DNA from: a virus
Strand: one strand, 5' to 3'
IMG/VR virus record: IMGVR_UViG_3300046167_000085
Location: 1 to 40,434 of that record
Length of the DNA stretch: 40,434 nucleotides
The notes under the pieces were generated by a model. The model did not search any database, had not been told where the DNA came from, and saw only the letters and a program-made list of their open reading frames with translations. Below, piece by piece: positions 1 through 8,534 of the stretch. Every line of letters begins with the position of its first letter. Within the stretch, counting starts at the first letter, position 1. Both the position numbers and the translations under genes were made by a program.

Positions 1-16
1 CAGAGGTATTACTACC
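1..16. repeat. Terminal overlap copy 1 (circular closure)
   Basis: These 16 bases (cagaggtattactacc) recur exactly as the last 16 bases of the window (40419-40434). Joining the copies lets the gene that opens at 40255 end in frame at the TAA at 17-19, just ahead of the portal ribosome binding site. The overlap therefore reflects a circular or circularly permuted assembly and is probably not a biological terminal repeat. Real T7-type terminal repeats are longer and would lie elsewhere, probably in 24979-25635. Confidence 0.85.
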
Positions 17-19
17 TAA
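1..19 (+). CDS. 3' end of the small protein that starts at 40255
   Basis: The TAA at 17-19 closes the reading frame that opens at 40255 and runs to the end of the window. With the 16-base overlap collapsed the product is 60 residues. Its stop lies 11 bases before the portal ATG at 31, and the sequence between (AAGGATTAGACT) holds the portal ribosome binding site. See the entry at 40255 for the protein. Confidence 0.7.
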
Positions 20-30
20 AGGATTAGACT

Positions 31-1566
31 ATGGAAATGGAATTAGGTACAGTAGCTAAACGCTACAGCCAATTGGAAGGTGAACGTGATACCTTTCTTG
101 AACGAGGGCGAGAGGCAGCTAGACTAACTATCCCTACTCTGTTACCAGAGGAAGGACACAGTTCGTCCTCAACTTATGCTACACCCTACCAAGGTATTGG
201 TGCTAGGGGTGTAAACAATCTAGCCTCTAAATTATTGATGGCTCTCCTGCCACCTAACACACCCTTCTTTCGTCTGACCATTGATGACTTTGACTTGCAG
301 GAACTTGCAGGTGACAATCGTGGACAGGTAGAGGAAGGGTTAGCACGTATTGAACGTGCAGCATTGGCAGAGATAGAGGGTAAAGCAGTTCGTGTTCCTG
401 TGTTTGAAGCACTAAAGCTTCTGATTGTATCAGGTAATGCGCTTTTATTTAAAGACCCTAAGGGACAGATGCGTGTATATCGTCCTGATCGTTTCGTTAT
501 TAAACGTGACATGATGGGGAACGTGCTAGAAATTATTACAAAAGAATCAGTAGCGGGTATTATGTTACCAGAGGCAGCACAAGCTGTCATTACAGCAGGT
601 GATACCCCAATGAAGAACCACCACCTGTATACCAAGGTTTGCCGTACTAAAAAAGGATGGGAAACTGAACAAGAGGTAGCAGGTATATCCATTGAGGAGT
701 CCAAGGGTACTTATAAAGTAGACCGCAATCCCTTTATACCACTACGGTTCATCCGTATTGATGGTGAGGACTATGGGCGTGGCTTCATTGAAGAATACTT
801 AGGAGACTTACGTAGCCTTGAAGCACTAACTAAGGCTATTGTTGAGGGTAGTGCTGCATCAGCAAAGCTACTATTCTTGGTACGTCCTAATGGTACAACC
901 AAGACTAGTCAGCTATCCAAAGCACCTAACGGTGCGTTTGTAACTGGTGATGCTAACGATGTCTCAGCTATGCAAGTACAGAAGTCAGGTGATTTCCGTG
1001 TTGCATTAGAAACTATGCGTATGATTAACGACAGACTGGCTGCGGCCTTCCTGTTGAACAGTGCTGTACAGCGTAATGCTGAACGTGTCACAGCCGAAGA
1101 AGTACGCTTTATGGCACAAGAACTAGAGACTGCGCTTGGGGGCGTGTACTCAGTTCTATCACAAGAGTTTCAGTTGCCTATGATTAACTTGCTGTTGACC
1201 TCATTGGAGACACAGGGCAAGATGCCTAAGATGCCAAGGGACAGTGTTAAACCTACTGTCGTAACTGGTATTGAGGCACTAGGCCGTGGGCAAGACCTTA
1301 ACAAACTTGCCGCTTTCTTACAGTATCTTCAGCCACTTGGTCCTGAAGTTATCCAAAGTGAGATGAACCTTGGTGATTACATAGACAGACTTGCAGCATC
1401 TCTTGGCATTGATACGTCAGGACTTATTAAATCAGACGAACAGAAGCAACAAGAACAGATGATGCAGCAGCAAATGATGCAACAACAAATGTTAGAACAA
1501 ACAGCAGCAGGTATGGCACAGGGTGCTGCACCACAGCTAGCTAAAGGCGCAGTAGAAACGGAGTAA
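31..1566 (+). CDS. Portal protein (head-tail connector, T7 gp8-like)
   Basis: The 511-residue product matches the T7 gp8 connector family (536 residues in T7). This protein forms the dodecameric ring at one capsid vertex, through which DNA is packaged and ejected. The N-terminus has the family pattern of an early Arg/Glu-rich helix, then a stretch reading YATPYQGIGARGVNNLASKL and LLPPNTPFF near residues 49-80. The C-terminus (about 470-490) is a Gln/Met-rich run (repeated QQQMM). The ATG follows AAGGAT at good spacing. Scaffold and capsid genes follow directly, as in T7. Confidence 0.96.
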   Translation: MEMELGTVAKRYSQLEGERDTFLERGREAARLTIPTLLPEEGHSSSSTYATPYQGIGARGVNNLASKLLMALLPPNTPFFRLTIDDFDLQELAGDNRGQVEEGLARIERAALAEIEGKAVRVPVFEALKLLIVSGNALLFKDPKGQMRVYRPDRFVIKRDMMGNVLEIITKESVAGIMLPEAAQAVITAGDTPMKNHHLYTKVCRTKKGWETEQEVAGISIEESKGTYKVDRNPFIPLRFIRIDGEDYGRGFIEEYLGDLRSLEALTKAIVEGSAASAKLLFLVRPNGTTKTSQLSKAPNGAFVTGDANDVSAMQVQKSGDFRVALETMRMINDRLAAAFLLNSAVQRNAERVTAEEVRFMAQELETALGGVYSVLSQEFQLPMINLLLTSLETQGKMPKMPRDSVKPTVVTGIEALGRGQDLNKLAAFLQYLQPLGPEVIQSEMNLGDYIDRLAASLGIDTSGLIKSDEQKQQEQMMQQQMMQQQMLEQTAAGMAQGAAPQLAKGAVETE

Positions 1567-1569
1567 CAC

Positions 1570-2334
1570 ATGGCAGATGCCGTAAACACTTATCAAGAAG
1601 AACCAGCAGAGTCACAAGAACATGTTGACGCTATGCTGGCTAAGGTTGAGGGTACTCAAACAGACCCTGAACGTCCAGAATGGTTGCCTGAAAAGTTCAA
1701 ATCACCAGAGGATATGGCTAAAGCCTACTCTGCACTAGAAGGTAAACTAGGTAGTAATTCAGAAGCTGAGGCTCAACAAGAAGCAGACAGTCAGACAGAA
1801 GATGTTAGTCAGACAGCAAACGAGGTTTCTGAGTTACTTGATGAAAGAGGACTAGACTTTGAAGTATTCCAACAGGAATATGCAGAGAACGGTACTCTAT
1901 CAGAAGAAGCATACCAAGCCCTAGAGGAAGCTGGCTTTCCAGAAGCTATGGTTGACTCATGGATTGAAGGTCAGAACGCTGTTGCGGCTCAGATGACTTC
2001 TGATATGCAGTCCCTTGTTGGGGGTGCTGAGGAATATTCTGCTATGGTACAGTGGGCAGCAGACAATCTTCCTGAGGCAGAGGTTGATGCTTTTAATGCT
2101 ACAATGGAAACGCAAGATGCAAACTTAATTCAGTTTGCCATCCAAGGTCTAAGCGCAAGGTATCGAACTAATGCGGAACCTTCCCTACTTCAAGGTGGGA
2201 CAGGTGAAGTGTCAGGTGGGAAGTTCAATAGCAATGCAGAATTAACTGCTGCTATGCGTGACCCCAAATACGCGCAAGACCCTGCCTACAGGCAAGCAGT
2301 CGCTGATAAGTTGGCTCGTTCTAGCCTGTTCTAA
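1570..2334 (+). CDS. Scaffolding protein (T7 gp9-like)
   Basis: This 254-residue acidic protein lies between portal and major capsid genes, the position of T7 gp9 (307 residues). Scaffolds direct procapsid assembly and are then released. The N-terminal part carries a motif typical of phage scaffolds in which a 'PEWLPEKFKSPEDMAKAY' segment (about residues 36-54) precedes a Glu/Gln-rich low-complexity stretch. The C-terminal 40 residues, rich in basic and aromatic residues (DPKYAQDPAYRQAV, ARSSLF), fit a capsid-binding helix. Only three bases separate it from the portal stop, and GGAG precedes the ATG. Confidence 0.92.
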   Translation: MADAVNTYQEEPAESQEHVDAMLAKVEGTQTDPERPEWLPEKFKSPEDMAKAYSALEGKLGSNSEAEAQQEADSQTEDVSQTANEVSELLDERGLDFEVFQQEYAENGTLSEEAYQALEEAGFPEAMVDSWIEGQNAVAAQMTSDMQSLVGGAEEYSAMVQWAADNLPEAEVDAFNATMETQDANLIQFAIQGLSARYRTNAEPSLLQGGTGEVSGGKFNSNAELTAAMRDPKYAQDPAYRQAVADKLARSSLF

Positions 2335-2351
2335 CATTGTTGCATGGGGTT

Positions 2352-2367
2352 GGGGGAGAAATCCCCC
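2352..2367 (+). terminator. G/C-rich hairpin after the scaffold gene
   Basis: A perfect 6-bp stem (GGGGGA/TCCCCC) closes a GAAA tetraloop, followed by ttccttct. The weak T tract makes this a poor intrinsic terminator. It may instead be an mRNA-stability or processing structure in the capsid leader. Confidence 0.5.
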
Positions 2368-2369
2368 TT

Positions 2370-2401
2370 CCTTCTAGTTACATTACGGTGTGCCTAGAAG
2401 G
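2370..2401 (+). other. Stem-loop in the capsid leader
   Basis: CCTTCTAG (2370-2377) pairs perfectly with CTAGAAGG (2394-2401) around a 16-base loop. It lies immediately downstream of the GAAA hairpin, in the 265-base gap before the capsid gene. No T tract follows, so it is not terminator-like. Confidence 0.5.
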
Positions 2402-2416
2402 GATCACATCCCAAGA

Positions 2417-2448
2417 CCTTACAGGAATGTGCAATCCGCACTGTAGGG
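2417..2448 (+). other. Two-tier stem-loop in the capsid leader
   Basis: An outer stem, CCTTACA (2417-2423) with TGTAGGG (2442-2448, one G-U pair), encloses an inner stem GTGC (2429-2432)/GCAC (2438-2441) with loop AATCC and a one-sided GGAAT bulge. It is the third structured element between scaffold and capsid genes. The rest of this gap (2449-2599) holds no gene. It ends in the capsid ribosome binding site AAGGAG. Confidence 0.45.
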
Positions 2449-2599
2449 TGTAGAAAGGATTGTTAACTCTAACTAACACGAAGCTAACATAACAAACGAT
2501 TACCCCTGACCCCTTGCGAGGGACAATCTTGGAGAAAGGATGTAGTGTAATGCAGAGTGTACTTAACTCAACATTATACTCACTAAGGAGTAATTACAA

Positions 2600-3715
2600 A
2601 TGGCACAAGCTGCTTCAAATCCGGCCTATAGCGTAAGCTTCCAAGGCCAGAATAACAATACAGGTGACGTACGTGACCTATTTCTCAAGCTGTATGCTGG
2701 CGAAGTCCTAACAGCCTTTGAGGAAAAGAAAGTCCTTATGGACAAAGTACGCACTCGTACAATCTCAAAAGGTAAGTCTGCATCATTTCCAATGACAGGC
2801 CGTGCATCTGCTGAATACTTGACCCCCGGAAACGAAATTACTGGTGGACAAGTACGTGCAGGTGAACGCATCGTCACAATTGATGACTTGCTGATCTCAA
2901 GCCAGTTCATTGCTAACATTGATGAAGCCATCAACCACTACGATGTACGTTCAATCTACTCAAAGGAAGCTGGTATCGCACTAGCTAACGAGGCAGACAA
3001 GAACGTAGCACGTATGTTGACCAAGGCTGCATTGGCAACTAACGCAACACGTGCTGCTGGTCTTGTTCAAGACTACAAAGCTTTTACCGAAGAAGACTTT
3101 ACAGATAACGTCAACATTGGTACAGCTACTGCTGACTCAACAGATGCTGCCAAGCTTGCTAAAGCTATCTTTGACGCACGTAAAGAGATGGAAATCAAGA
3201 ACGTACCTACTGATGGTGCTGTTGTTGTACTTGCACCAGATCAGTACTACGCCCTCTTGGACGTAACTGATGGTAACAAGCTTGTCTACATGAACAAAGA
3301 CTTTGGTGGTGCTGGTTCAATTGCATCAGGCACAGTACCTTCAATTGCTGGTATGCCTGTCATCATGTCAAACCACGCCAAAGTATCTAACCTGTATGTG
3401 AACTTCACCACAGGCGATGCTAACGAAGGTAAGACATCTGATAATGCACCACTAGCAAACACTGCTGGTTCTGGACGCACAACACACTATGACCTACCGA
3501 CTGCTGCTGTAGACGGTGCTGACATGGTGGCTCTTGCTTCTAAGTTCCGTGGCTTTGTCTTCACACCAGACGCTGTTGCTACTGTCAAGCTTCTTGACCT
3601 TGGCATGGAGTCTGAGTACCAAATTAATCGTCAAGGCACACTGATGGTTGCTAAGTACGCAATGGGACACAACGTCCTGCGTCCAGCAGCCTGTATCGGT
3701 CTGTCTGAGGTTTAA
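2600..3715 (+). CDS. Major capsid protein (T7 gp10A-like)
   Basis: The 371-residue product is the icosahedral shell subunit, comparable to T7 gp10A (345 residues). It starts with the family-like segment around FQGQNNNTGDVRDLFLKLYAGEVLTAF, and contains the FPMTGRASAEYLTPGNE segment near residues 62-78 and IDDLLISSQF near 93-102. The ATG follows AAGGAG. A strong intrinsic terminator lies 7 bases after the stop, as the Tphi terminator follows gene 10 in T7. No slippery site or extended frame for a gp10B-type product is apparent at the 3' end. Confidence 0.96.
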   Translation: MAQAASNPAYSVSFQGQNNNTGDVRDLFLKLYAGEVLTAFEEKKVLMDKVRTRTISKGKSASFPMTGRASAEYLTPGNEITGGQVRAGERIVTIDDLLISSQFIANIDEAINHYDVRSIYSKEAGIALANEADKNVARMLTKAALATNATRAAGLVQDYKAFTEEDFTDNVNIGTATADSTDAAKLAKAIFDARKEMEIKNVPTDGAVVVLAPDQYYALLDVTDGNKLVYMNKDFGGAGSIASGTVPSIAGMPVIMSNHAKVSNLYVNFTTGDANEGKTSDNAPLANTAGSGRTTHYDLPTAAVDGADMVALASKFRGFVFTPDAVATVKLLDLGMESEYQINRQGTLMVAKYAMGHNVLRPAACIGLSEV

Positions 3716-3722
3716 TAAACTT

Positions 3723-3753
3723 GGGGGTAGCTTAACGGCTACTCCCTTTTTTT
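3723..3753 (+). terminator. Intrinsic terminator after the capsid gene
   Basis: GGGGGTAGC (3723-3731) and GCTACTCCC (3738-3746) form a 9-bp stem with one G-U pair around loop TTAACG, followed by seven T residues (3747-3753). It sits directly after the capsid stop, matching T7 Tphi. It should lower transcription of the downstream tail genes relative to the capsid. Confidence 0.88.
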
Positions 3754-3766
3754 ATTGGATGGTGTT

Positions 3767-3958
3767 ATGAAAAAGCTAAAGATTAAGAAGTCACGTGTGA
3801 ACGAGGCAGGTAACTACACCAAACCTACTATGCGTAAGCGTATGTTCAACGCTATTAAGTCTGGAACTAAGGGTGGTAATGCAGGTCAGTGGTCTGCACG
3901 TAAGGCTCAACTACTAGCTTCTCGTTATAAGAAAGCTGGTGGGGGTTATACATCGTGA
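3767..3958 (+). CDS. Small Lys/Arg-rich protein, unknown function
   Basis: This 63-residue, strongly basic protein has no membrane segment. It reads as a run of Lys/Arg-rich helices with a Gly-rich middle (KGGNAGQWSARKAQLLASRYKKAGGGY). The 'QWSARKAQLLASRYKKAGGGY' type of ending is common in small basic proteins of marine phages. The ATG at 3767 has GGATGG upstream and lies just after the capsid terminator. The stop overlaps the start of the next gene (GTGAAG at 3955). Nucleic-acid binding or minor virion roles are possible; neither is shown. Confidence 0.75.
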   Translation: MKKLKIKKSRVNEAGNYTKPTMRKRMFNAIKSGTKGGNAGQWSARKAQLLASRYKKAGGGYTS

Positions 3959-4191
3959 AGAAACCTCAGCAAAGCCTCAAGAAATGGACAAAGCAAAAGT
4001 GGCGTACTAAGTCTGGTAAACCATCAGGCAAGACAGGTGAACGCTACCTACCAGAGAAAGCTATTAAGTCGTTGTCTGCGTCAGAGTACGCTGCCACTAC
4101 TAAAGCAAAGCGTGAAGGCTCTCGCAAAGGTAAACAGTTTGTCCGTCAACCTCTAAAGATTGCTAAGAAGACAGCACAGTATAGGAAATAG
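3955..4191 (+). CDS. Small basic protein, DUF5872-like
   Basis: The 78-residue product begins at GTG (3955), overlapping the stop of the previous gene by 4 bases, so the two are probably translationally coupled. The pattern LKKWTKQKWRTKSGKPS, TGERYLP, SASEYAATTKAKREGSRKGKQ and FVRQP resembles the DUF5872 family found in phages and large viruses. The family's function is unknown. It contains many Lys/Arg residues and no acidic cluster. It belongs to a four-gene set of small basic proteins between the capsid and tail tubular A genes. Confidence 0.75.
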   Translation: MKKPQQSLKKWTKQKWRTKSGKPSGKTGERYLPEKAIKSLSASEYAATTKAKREGSRKGKQFVRQPLKIAKKTAQYRK

Positions 4192-4193
4192 AT

Positions 4194-4304
4194 ATGCCGA
4201 ATGTAGCAGGTAAAGAATATAAGTATACTAAAAAGGGTATGGCACAGGCTAAGGCTGCGGCTAAGAAGACTGGTGCTACCATAAAATATAAGAAGAAGAA
4301 ATGA
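4194..4304 (+). CDS. Very small lysine-rich protein (36 aa)
   Basis: An ATG at 4194, two bases after the previous stop, opens a 36-residue frame with about one third Lys. It has a YKYTKKGMAQAKAAAKKTGA core and a KKKK tail. The stop at 4302-4304 is directly followed by the next ATG at 4306. Gapless packing with its neighbours and the shared lysine bias are the main reasons to accept so short a gene. Its function is unknown. Confidence 0.6.
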   Translation: MPNVAGKEYKYTKKGMAQAKAAAKKTGATIKYKKKK

Positions 4305-4305
4305 T

Positions 4306-4560
4306 ATGGCTATTACACACGCAGGTGAAACCTTCCAAGGACTACGTATACCAAAGCGTTCTCCTAAAGGTAAGAAATCACATGCTGTACTGGTAGGCAC
4401 AAAAGAGAAACCAAAAGTTATTAGGTTTGGTGAACGAGGTGCTAAAACAAACCAGTCAGCCAAACAACGTAAAGCTTTCAAAAGCAGACACGCAAAGAAC
4501 ATAGCCAAAGGACCGTCAAGCGCAGCTTATTGGGCTAATAAGGTTAAGTGGAAAGCATAG
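4306..4560 (+). CDS. Small conserved basic phage protein
   Basis: This 84-residue basic protein starts MAITHAGETFQGLRIPKRSP and contains SHAVLVGTKEK, VIRFGERGAKT, FKSRHAKNIAKG and ends SAAYWANKVKW. This arrangement is recognisable from small conserved proteins of marine podoviruses and pelagiphages that carry no assigned function. It is the last of the four small basic genes before tail tubular protein A. It might bind DNA or be a minor virion part; nothing in the sequence decides this. Confidence 0.78.
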   Translation: MAITHAGETFQGLRIPKRSPKGKKSHAVLVGTKEKPKVIRFGERGAKTNQSAKQRKAFKSRHAKNIAKGPSSAAYWANKVKWKA

Positions 4561-4569
4561 GTAAACGAC

Positions 4570-5154
4570 ATGGCAGGAACAACTAAACTAGATGCAGTCA
4601 ACACAATGCTTTCTGCCATTGGCGAAGCACCAGTTAGTAGTCTCTCCTCTGGCTTGATTGAAGCAGAGATTGCAGAGACTATCCTTGACACAGTTGACAG
4701 AGAAGTACAGTCTATGGGCTGGCACTTTAACACAGAATTAAACAAAAGTTTTGCCCAAGATACTAATGGTCAGATAATCTTACCTGCTGATATTCTTAAA
4801 GCAGATGCTACCCTAGTAGCTAACAGCCCTGACCTAGTACAACGTGGCTTAAAAATGTATGACAGAAAGAACCACACGTTTAACATTGGTGTAAATGTAG
4901 GACTTGATGTAGTGGTTCAATTAGAATTTAATGATGTACCTGAGGTAGCAAAGAGGTACATGGTATTACGTGCTACACGTATCTTCCAAGATCGTGTGGT
5001 AGGTTCAGCTACCCTACATGATTTCCATGAGAAGGACGAAAACCGTGCCTTAATGGAACTAAGAGAATTTGACAAATCTGCTGACGATGATAACATCTTT
5101 GATAACTATGATACATACAGCATCATTGACAGGCAGGGACGGAGAACAATGTAA
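4570..5154 (+). CDS. Tail tubular protein A (T7 gp11-like adaptor)
   Basis: The 194-residue product matches T7 gp11 (196 residues), the adaptor ring under the portal that also binds the tail fibres. The N-terminal helix pattern LDAVNTMLSAIGEAPVSSL, then the region SMGWHFNTE near residues 48-56, are family hallmarks. RYMVLRATRIFQDRVVGS lies near 135-152. The stop (TAA 5152-5154) overlaps the ATG of tail tubular B (5154) by one base. Confidence 0.95.
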   Translation: MAGTTKLDAVNTMLSAIGEAPVSSLSSGLIEAEIAETILDTVDREVQSMGWHFNTELNKSFAQDTNGQIILPADILKADATLVANSPDLVQRGLKMYDRKNHTFNIGVNVGLDVVVQLEFNDVPEVAKRYMVLRATRIFQDRVVGSATLHDFHEKDENRALMELREFDKSADDDNIFDNYDTYSIIDRQGRRTM

Positions 5155-7493
5155 TGGCACTAATTAGTCAATCCATTCCTAACCTAATTAACGGAGTATC
5201 GCAGCAGCCACCTTCCCTACGCTTGTCTACTCAGGCAGAGGTACAGGAAAACGGATTGTCTAGTGTTGTCTCTGGACTATCTAAACGTCCACCTACACAA
5301 CACATAGCAGACTTAGGTGTTATTAGTAACCTAGACAAAGCTTTTATCCACACTATTCGTAGAGATGAGAATGAACTGTACTCTATGGTGGTAGATACAG
5401 CAGGAACTATCCGTGTGTTTGACAAGGACGGTACAGCTAGGACAGTTACTAACAACGCTGCTTCTTACTTAGCAGGGCTAACAGACCCTAGTAAGGAACT
5501 GTCTGCTGTTTCTATTGCTGACACAACATTCATTCTAAATAAGAACAAAGTAGTTGCTAAAGATACTACAACTAGTCCATCACGTGGACCAGAAGCACTG
5601 GTATATGTTAAACAGGCTGACTATTCTTCTACATATCGGCTAAAGCTTACTAAGGGTAGTAACAGTGGTACGATTGAGTTTGCTACAAAATCATCTACAC
5701 AAGCTAGTACATCAGCTACACAGAACGCAGAACGTGGTGCATCAACAGATTTAATTGCTAGGAACTTAGTTAGGTTTAGTAGTAGTAATGTACAAACTGC
5801 GTATTATGATGACATCACAAATAGTGGTGCTGTATCAGGATTGACTGTCACACGCTACGGCTCAGTGTTACACATCCAGTCTACTGATACTACAGACTTT
5901 CAAGTAGAAGTAGGTGACTCACACGGCGGTGAACACTTACTTGTGTTCAAGGATGAGACACCTGACTTTAAGAAGTTACCTGTTGAGGGACCAAATGACT
6001 TCCTTATTAAAGTAGCTGGTGATAACCAGAAGGCACAGGATGATTTCTATGTTAAGTTTTCTGACGGTGTGTGGAAAGAAACAGTAGCTGAAAATGTCTT
6101 GATTGATATTGATGCTTCAACCATGCCACACAAACTTACTAAGCAAGCCAATGGTACGTTTATATTTGATGAGGTAGTCTATGAGTCACGCAAAGTAGGT
6201 GATGATGCTACTAACGACTTTCCATCCTTCATAGGCTTTACACTAGCTGACATCTTCTTTCATAGAAATAGACTAGGTGTACTAGCAGATGAGAATGTTA
6301 TCTTTAGTAGGGCAGGTGAGTTTGTAAACTTTGACTTCTTCCGTAAGTCTACCCTAACAACAGTTGACAGCGATCCGATTGATGTAGCAGTTTCCTCTAA
6401 CAAGGTGAACATACTTAAACACGCTGTACCATTTAACAACACACTATTGCTGTTCTCTGAACTAACACAGTTCAAGGTAACGGCTGATCCTATCCTAACC
6501 CCTGAAACAATTAACGTATCTAGTACCACAGAGTTTGAGGCTTCACTGAGAGCCAAGCCAGCAGCCGCTGGTAGATTTGTGTACTTTGCTACTAAGCGTG
6601 GTGCGTGGTCAGGTATGTGGGAGTATTACGTTGATTCTGACACTGATACTAATGACGCTGCTGAAACTACGTCACACGTACCAGAGTATCTTGATGGTGA
6701 GATTAAAAAGATTGAGGCATCGTCTAACGAGGACATGATCCTTGTACAGACTACAGGTGAAACTAAGTCAGTCTATGTCTACAGGTACTACTGGAAAGGT
6801 AGAGAGAAGCTACAGGCTTCTTGGTCTAAGTGGACGTTTGGTGATGATGTACTGTCCATGGCCTTTAACTTGGCTGACATTATGATACTTGTTAAACGTG
6901 GTAGTAACTTGTTCCTAGAAAAGATTAACCTATCAGTAGATGATGCTACTCAGTATACTACAGGTCAGTTCCCTATTATGTTGGACAGGCGTGTACAGTT
7001 AGAAACAAGCGGTCTTACTACTGTACCCTATACAGATAGTAACTTGACTTACATTAACCAACGTGGTAAAGTAATTGCAGTTGGTGATGTAGCAGCTTTG
7101 CTTAGTGCATCAGAGGTAGTCTATGCAGGTATACCCTACACATTTAAATACCAGTTCTCAGAGCCAGTACTTAAACAAGATAACAGTCCTATCACAACAG
7201 GACACTTACAGCTTAGAAACTATGCAGTTGTTTACAATGACACAGGTTTCTTTGACGTTAAGGTAACACCTCTTAAACGTGCTACTTATACTCGTAGCTT
7301 CACAGGACGTATTGTTGGTGCTTCTACTAACATCCTAAACCAAGCAGCTATTGACTCTGGCACTTATCGCTTTGGTGTTGTTGGTAAAGCTGGTGATGTT
7401 GATGTTGTATTAGAAAGCAGCAGTCACTTCCCTTGTGTATTCCAATCAGCAGAGTATGAAGCCTTCTTTAATCTACGTTCACGGAGAATGTAA
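5154..7493 (+). CDS. Tail tubular protein B (T7 gp12-like nozzle)
   Basis: The 779-residue product corresponds to T7 gp12 (794 residues), the hexameric nozzle of the short tail. The start contains IPNLINGVSQQPPSLRLSTQ, the best-conserved stretch of this family. A second hallmark, FFHRNRLGVLADENVIFSRAG, lies near residues 367-387. The gene is coupled to the adaptor gene upstream (one-base overlap) and to the gp13-like gene downstream (one-base overlap at 7493). Confidence 0.96.
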   Translation: MALISQSIPNLINGVSQQPPSLRLSTQAEVQENGLSSVVSGLSKRPPTQHIADLGVISNLDKAFIHTIRRDENELYSMVVDTAGTIRVFDKDGTARTVTNNAASYLAGLTDPSKELSAVSIADTTFILNKNKVVAKDTTTSPSRGPEALVYVKQADYSSTYRLKLTKGSNSGTIEFATKSSTQASTSATQNAERGASTDLIARNLVRFSSSNVQTAYYDDITNSGAVSGLTVTRYGSVLHIQSTDTTDFQVEVGDSHGGEHLLVFKDETPDFKKLPVEGPNDFLIKVAGDNQKAQDDFYVKFSDGVWKETVAENVLIDIDASTMPHKLTKQANGTFIFDEVVYESRKVGDDATNDFPSFIGFTLADIFFHRNRLGVLADENVIFSRAGEFVNFDFFRKSTLTTVDSDPIDVAVSSNKVNILKHAVPFNNTLLLFSELTQFKVTADPILTPETINVSSTTEFEASLRAKPAAAGRFVYFATKRGAWSGMWEYYVDSDTDTNDAAETTSHVPEYLDGEIKKIEASSNEDMILVQTTGETKSVYVYRYYWKGREKLQASWSKWTFGDDVLSMAFNLADIMILVKRGSNLFLEKINLSVDDATQYTTGQFPIMLDRRVQLETSGLTTVPYTDSNLTYINQRGKVIAVGDVAALLSASEVVYAGIPYTFKYQFSEPVLKQDNSPITTGHLQLRNYAVVYNDTGFFDVKVTPLKRATYTRSFTGRIVGASTNILNQAAIDSGTYRFGVVGKAGDVDVVLESSSHFPCVFQSAEYEAFFNLRSRRM

Positions 7494-7948
7494 TGAAAGT
7501 CCATGTGAGAGATAGTATCCAGTCTGATGTAGACTACCTAGCTTCTAACCTTAGAGAAGAAGACAGGCTAGAGGTGTTATCCTCACATGGCGATGTTAAA
7601 CAAGGACTACAAGATGGTTTTGATTACTCTGAGGAGTGTTACACTATCATAGTAACAGATACAAACGAGATTGCAGGTATGTATGGTCTGTGTGAGATGG
7701 ATGACATGGTAGCAACGCCTTGGCTACTTACTAGCCCAGCAATACATAAAGTATGGCTACCATTTCTACGTCAATCTAAACAGTGGGTAGCAGACGCTAA
7801 CCTAAAATACCCTGTACTTACCAACGCCTGTGATGAACGATACCATGTAGCTTTGAAATGGTTAAGGTTCGTAGGGTTTACTTTTATTAAACGCCATGAA
7901 ACGTATGGCGAAGGGGATAAACCCTTCTTAGAATTTGTGAGGATATAA
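7493..7948 (+). CDS. Internal virion protein A-like (T7 gp13 position, GNAT-like fold)
   Basis: This 151-residue protein lies where T7 has gp13 (138 residues), which is needed for virion assembly. Its layout resembles a GNAT acetyltransferase: an N-terminal VRDSIQSDVDYLASNLREED segment, a central strand EIAGMYGLCEMDD, and a C-terminal NACDERYHVALKWLRFVGFTFIKRH segment. The last follows the gp13-like pattern of a short helix followed by a LRFVGF strand. A catalytic role is unproven. The ATG overlaps the stop of tail tubular B. Confidence 0.85.
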   Translation: MKVHVRDSIQSDVDYLASNLREEDRLEVLSSHGDVKQGLQDGFDYSEECYTIIVTDTNEIAGMYGLCEMDDMVATPWLLTSPAIHKVWLPFLRQSKQWVADANLKYPVLTNACDERYHVALKWLRFVGFTFIKRHETYGEGDKPFLEFVRI

Positions 7949-7949
7949 A

Positions 7950-8534
7950 ATGGACCCATTTACCATGATGTTGATTGGTGGTTCGGCACTTGCTGACTTT
8001 GATCAGGCTGGTGCAGAGGCTGTTCAGGCTGAAAGAAAGTACCAACAAAACCGTGTTAGTGCTGCAGCAGCAAGAGACTTGAAAATACAATCTCTCAATG
8101 CTCGTATGATACAAGAAGGTGAAGCAGCAGCCTCTCAGAAACAACAACTAGGTATAGCTGCTTTAAAGAAGGCAGAAAGAGCCAAGGTAGCTGCAGGTGA
8201 AGCAGGTATAGCAGGTAGAGGGGTTGATACCCTAGTAAATGAATTTGAAACTGCTCGTTTACGAGGAGTAAGTACAGTAAATGCACAGACCAAAGCATTA
8301 CGTAATCAAATTGAGATGGAAAAGATGGGTATCAGTGCTGAGGCTATAAATAGGATTAACTCCTTGCCACGTGGACAACAGCCTAACTTTTTAGCTTATG
8401 CTGTCAAAGCTGGCGCACAAATGTATGCTGCGGAAGCATCACTACAACCTGATTTAACAGGATTGGACACGAACCTCCCATCAGTAAATTCTGGTTCTAA
8501 TTACTTTGGTCAAAATGAAGCTATTGTTTTATAG
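7950..8534 (+). CDS. Internal virion protein B (T7 gp14-like)
   Basis: The 194-residue product equals T7 gp14 in length (196) and position. In T7, gp14 is ejected and forms the outer-membrane pore of the DNA-ejection channel. The sequence is an Ala/Gln/Glu-rich helical protein with a small hydrophobic N-terminus (MDPFTMMLIGGSALADFDQ) and a long heptad-like region (about residues 30-130). The ATG lies one base after the gp13-like stop. Confidence 0.9.
   Translation: MDPFTMMLIGGSALADFDQAGAEAVQAERKYQQNRVSAAAARDLKIQSLNARMIQEGEAAASQKQQLGIAALKKAERAKVAAGEAGIAGRGVDTLVNEFETARLRGVSTVNAQTKALRNQIEMEKMGISAEAINRINSLPRGQQPNFLAYAVKAGAQMYAAEASLQPDLTGLDTNLPSVNSGSNYFGQNEAIVL

Noticed and set aside
1-16. 16-base biological direct terminal repeat
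   Set aside because: Too short for T7-type ends and located between two packed genes; the frame through the join fits simple circular overlap.
186-704. 172-codon open frame on the - strand
   Set aside because: Antisense of the portal gene; Ser/Ile-rich sequence without domain signs.
3400-3720. Programmed frameshift for a longer capsid form (gp10B)
   Set aside because: No slippery heptamer near the stop, and the terminator begins 7 bases after it.
7021-7045. CTGTACCCTATACAG as promoter or operator
   Set aside because: Within the tail tubular B gene and not matching the shared block beyond seven bases.
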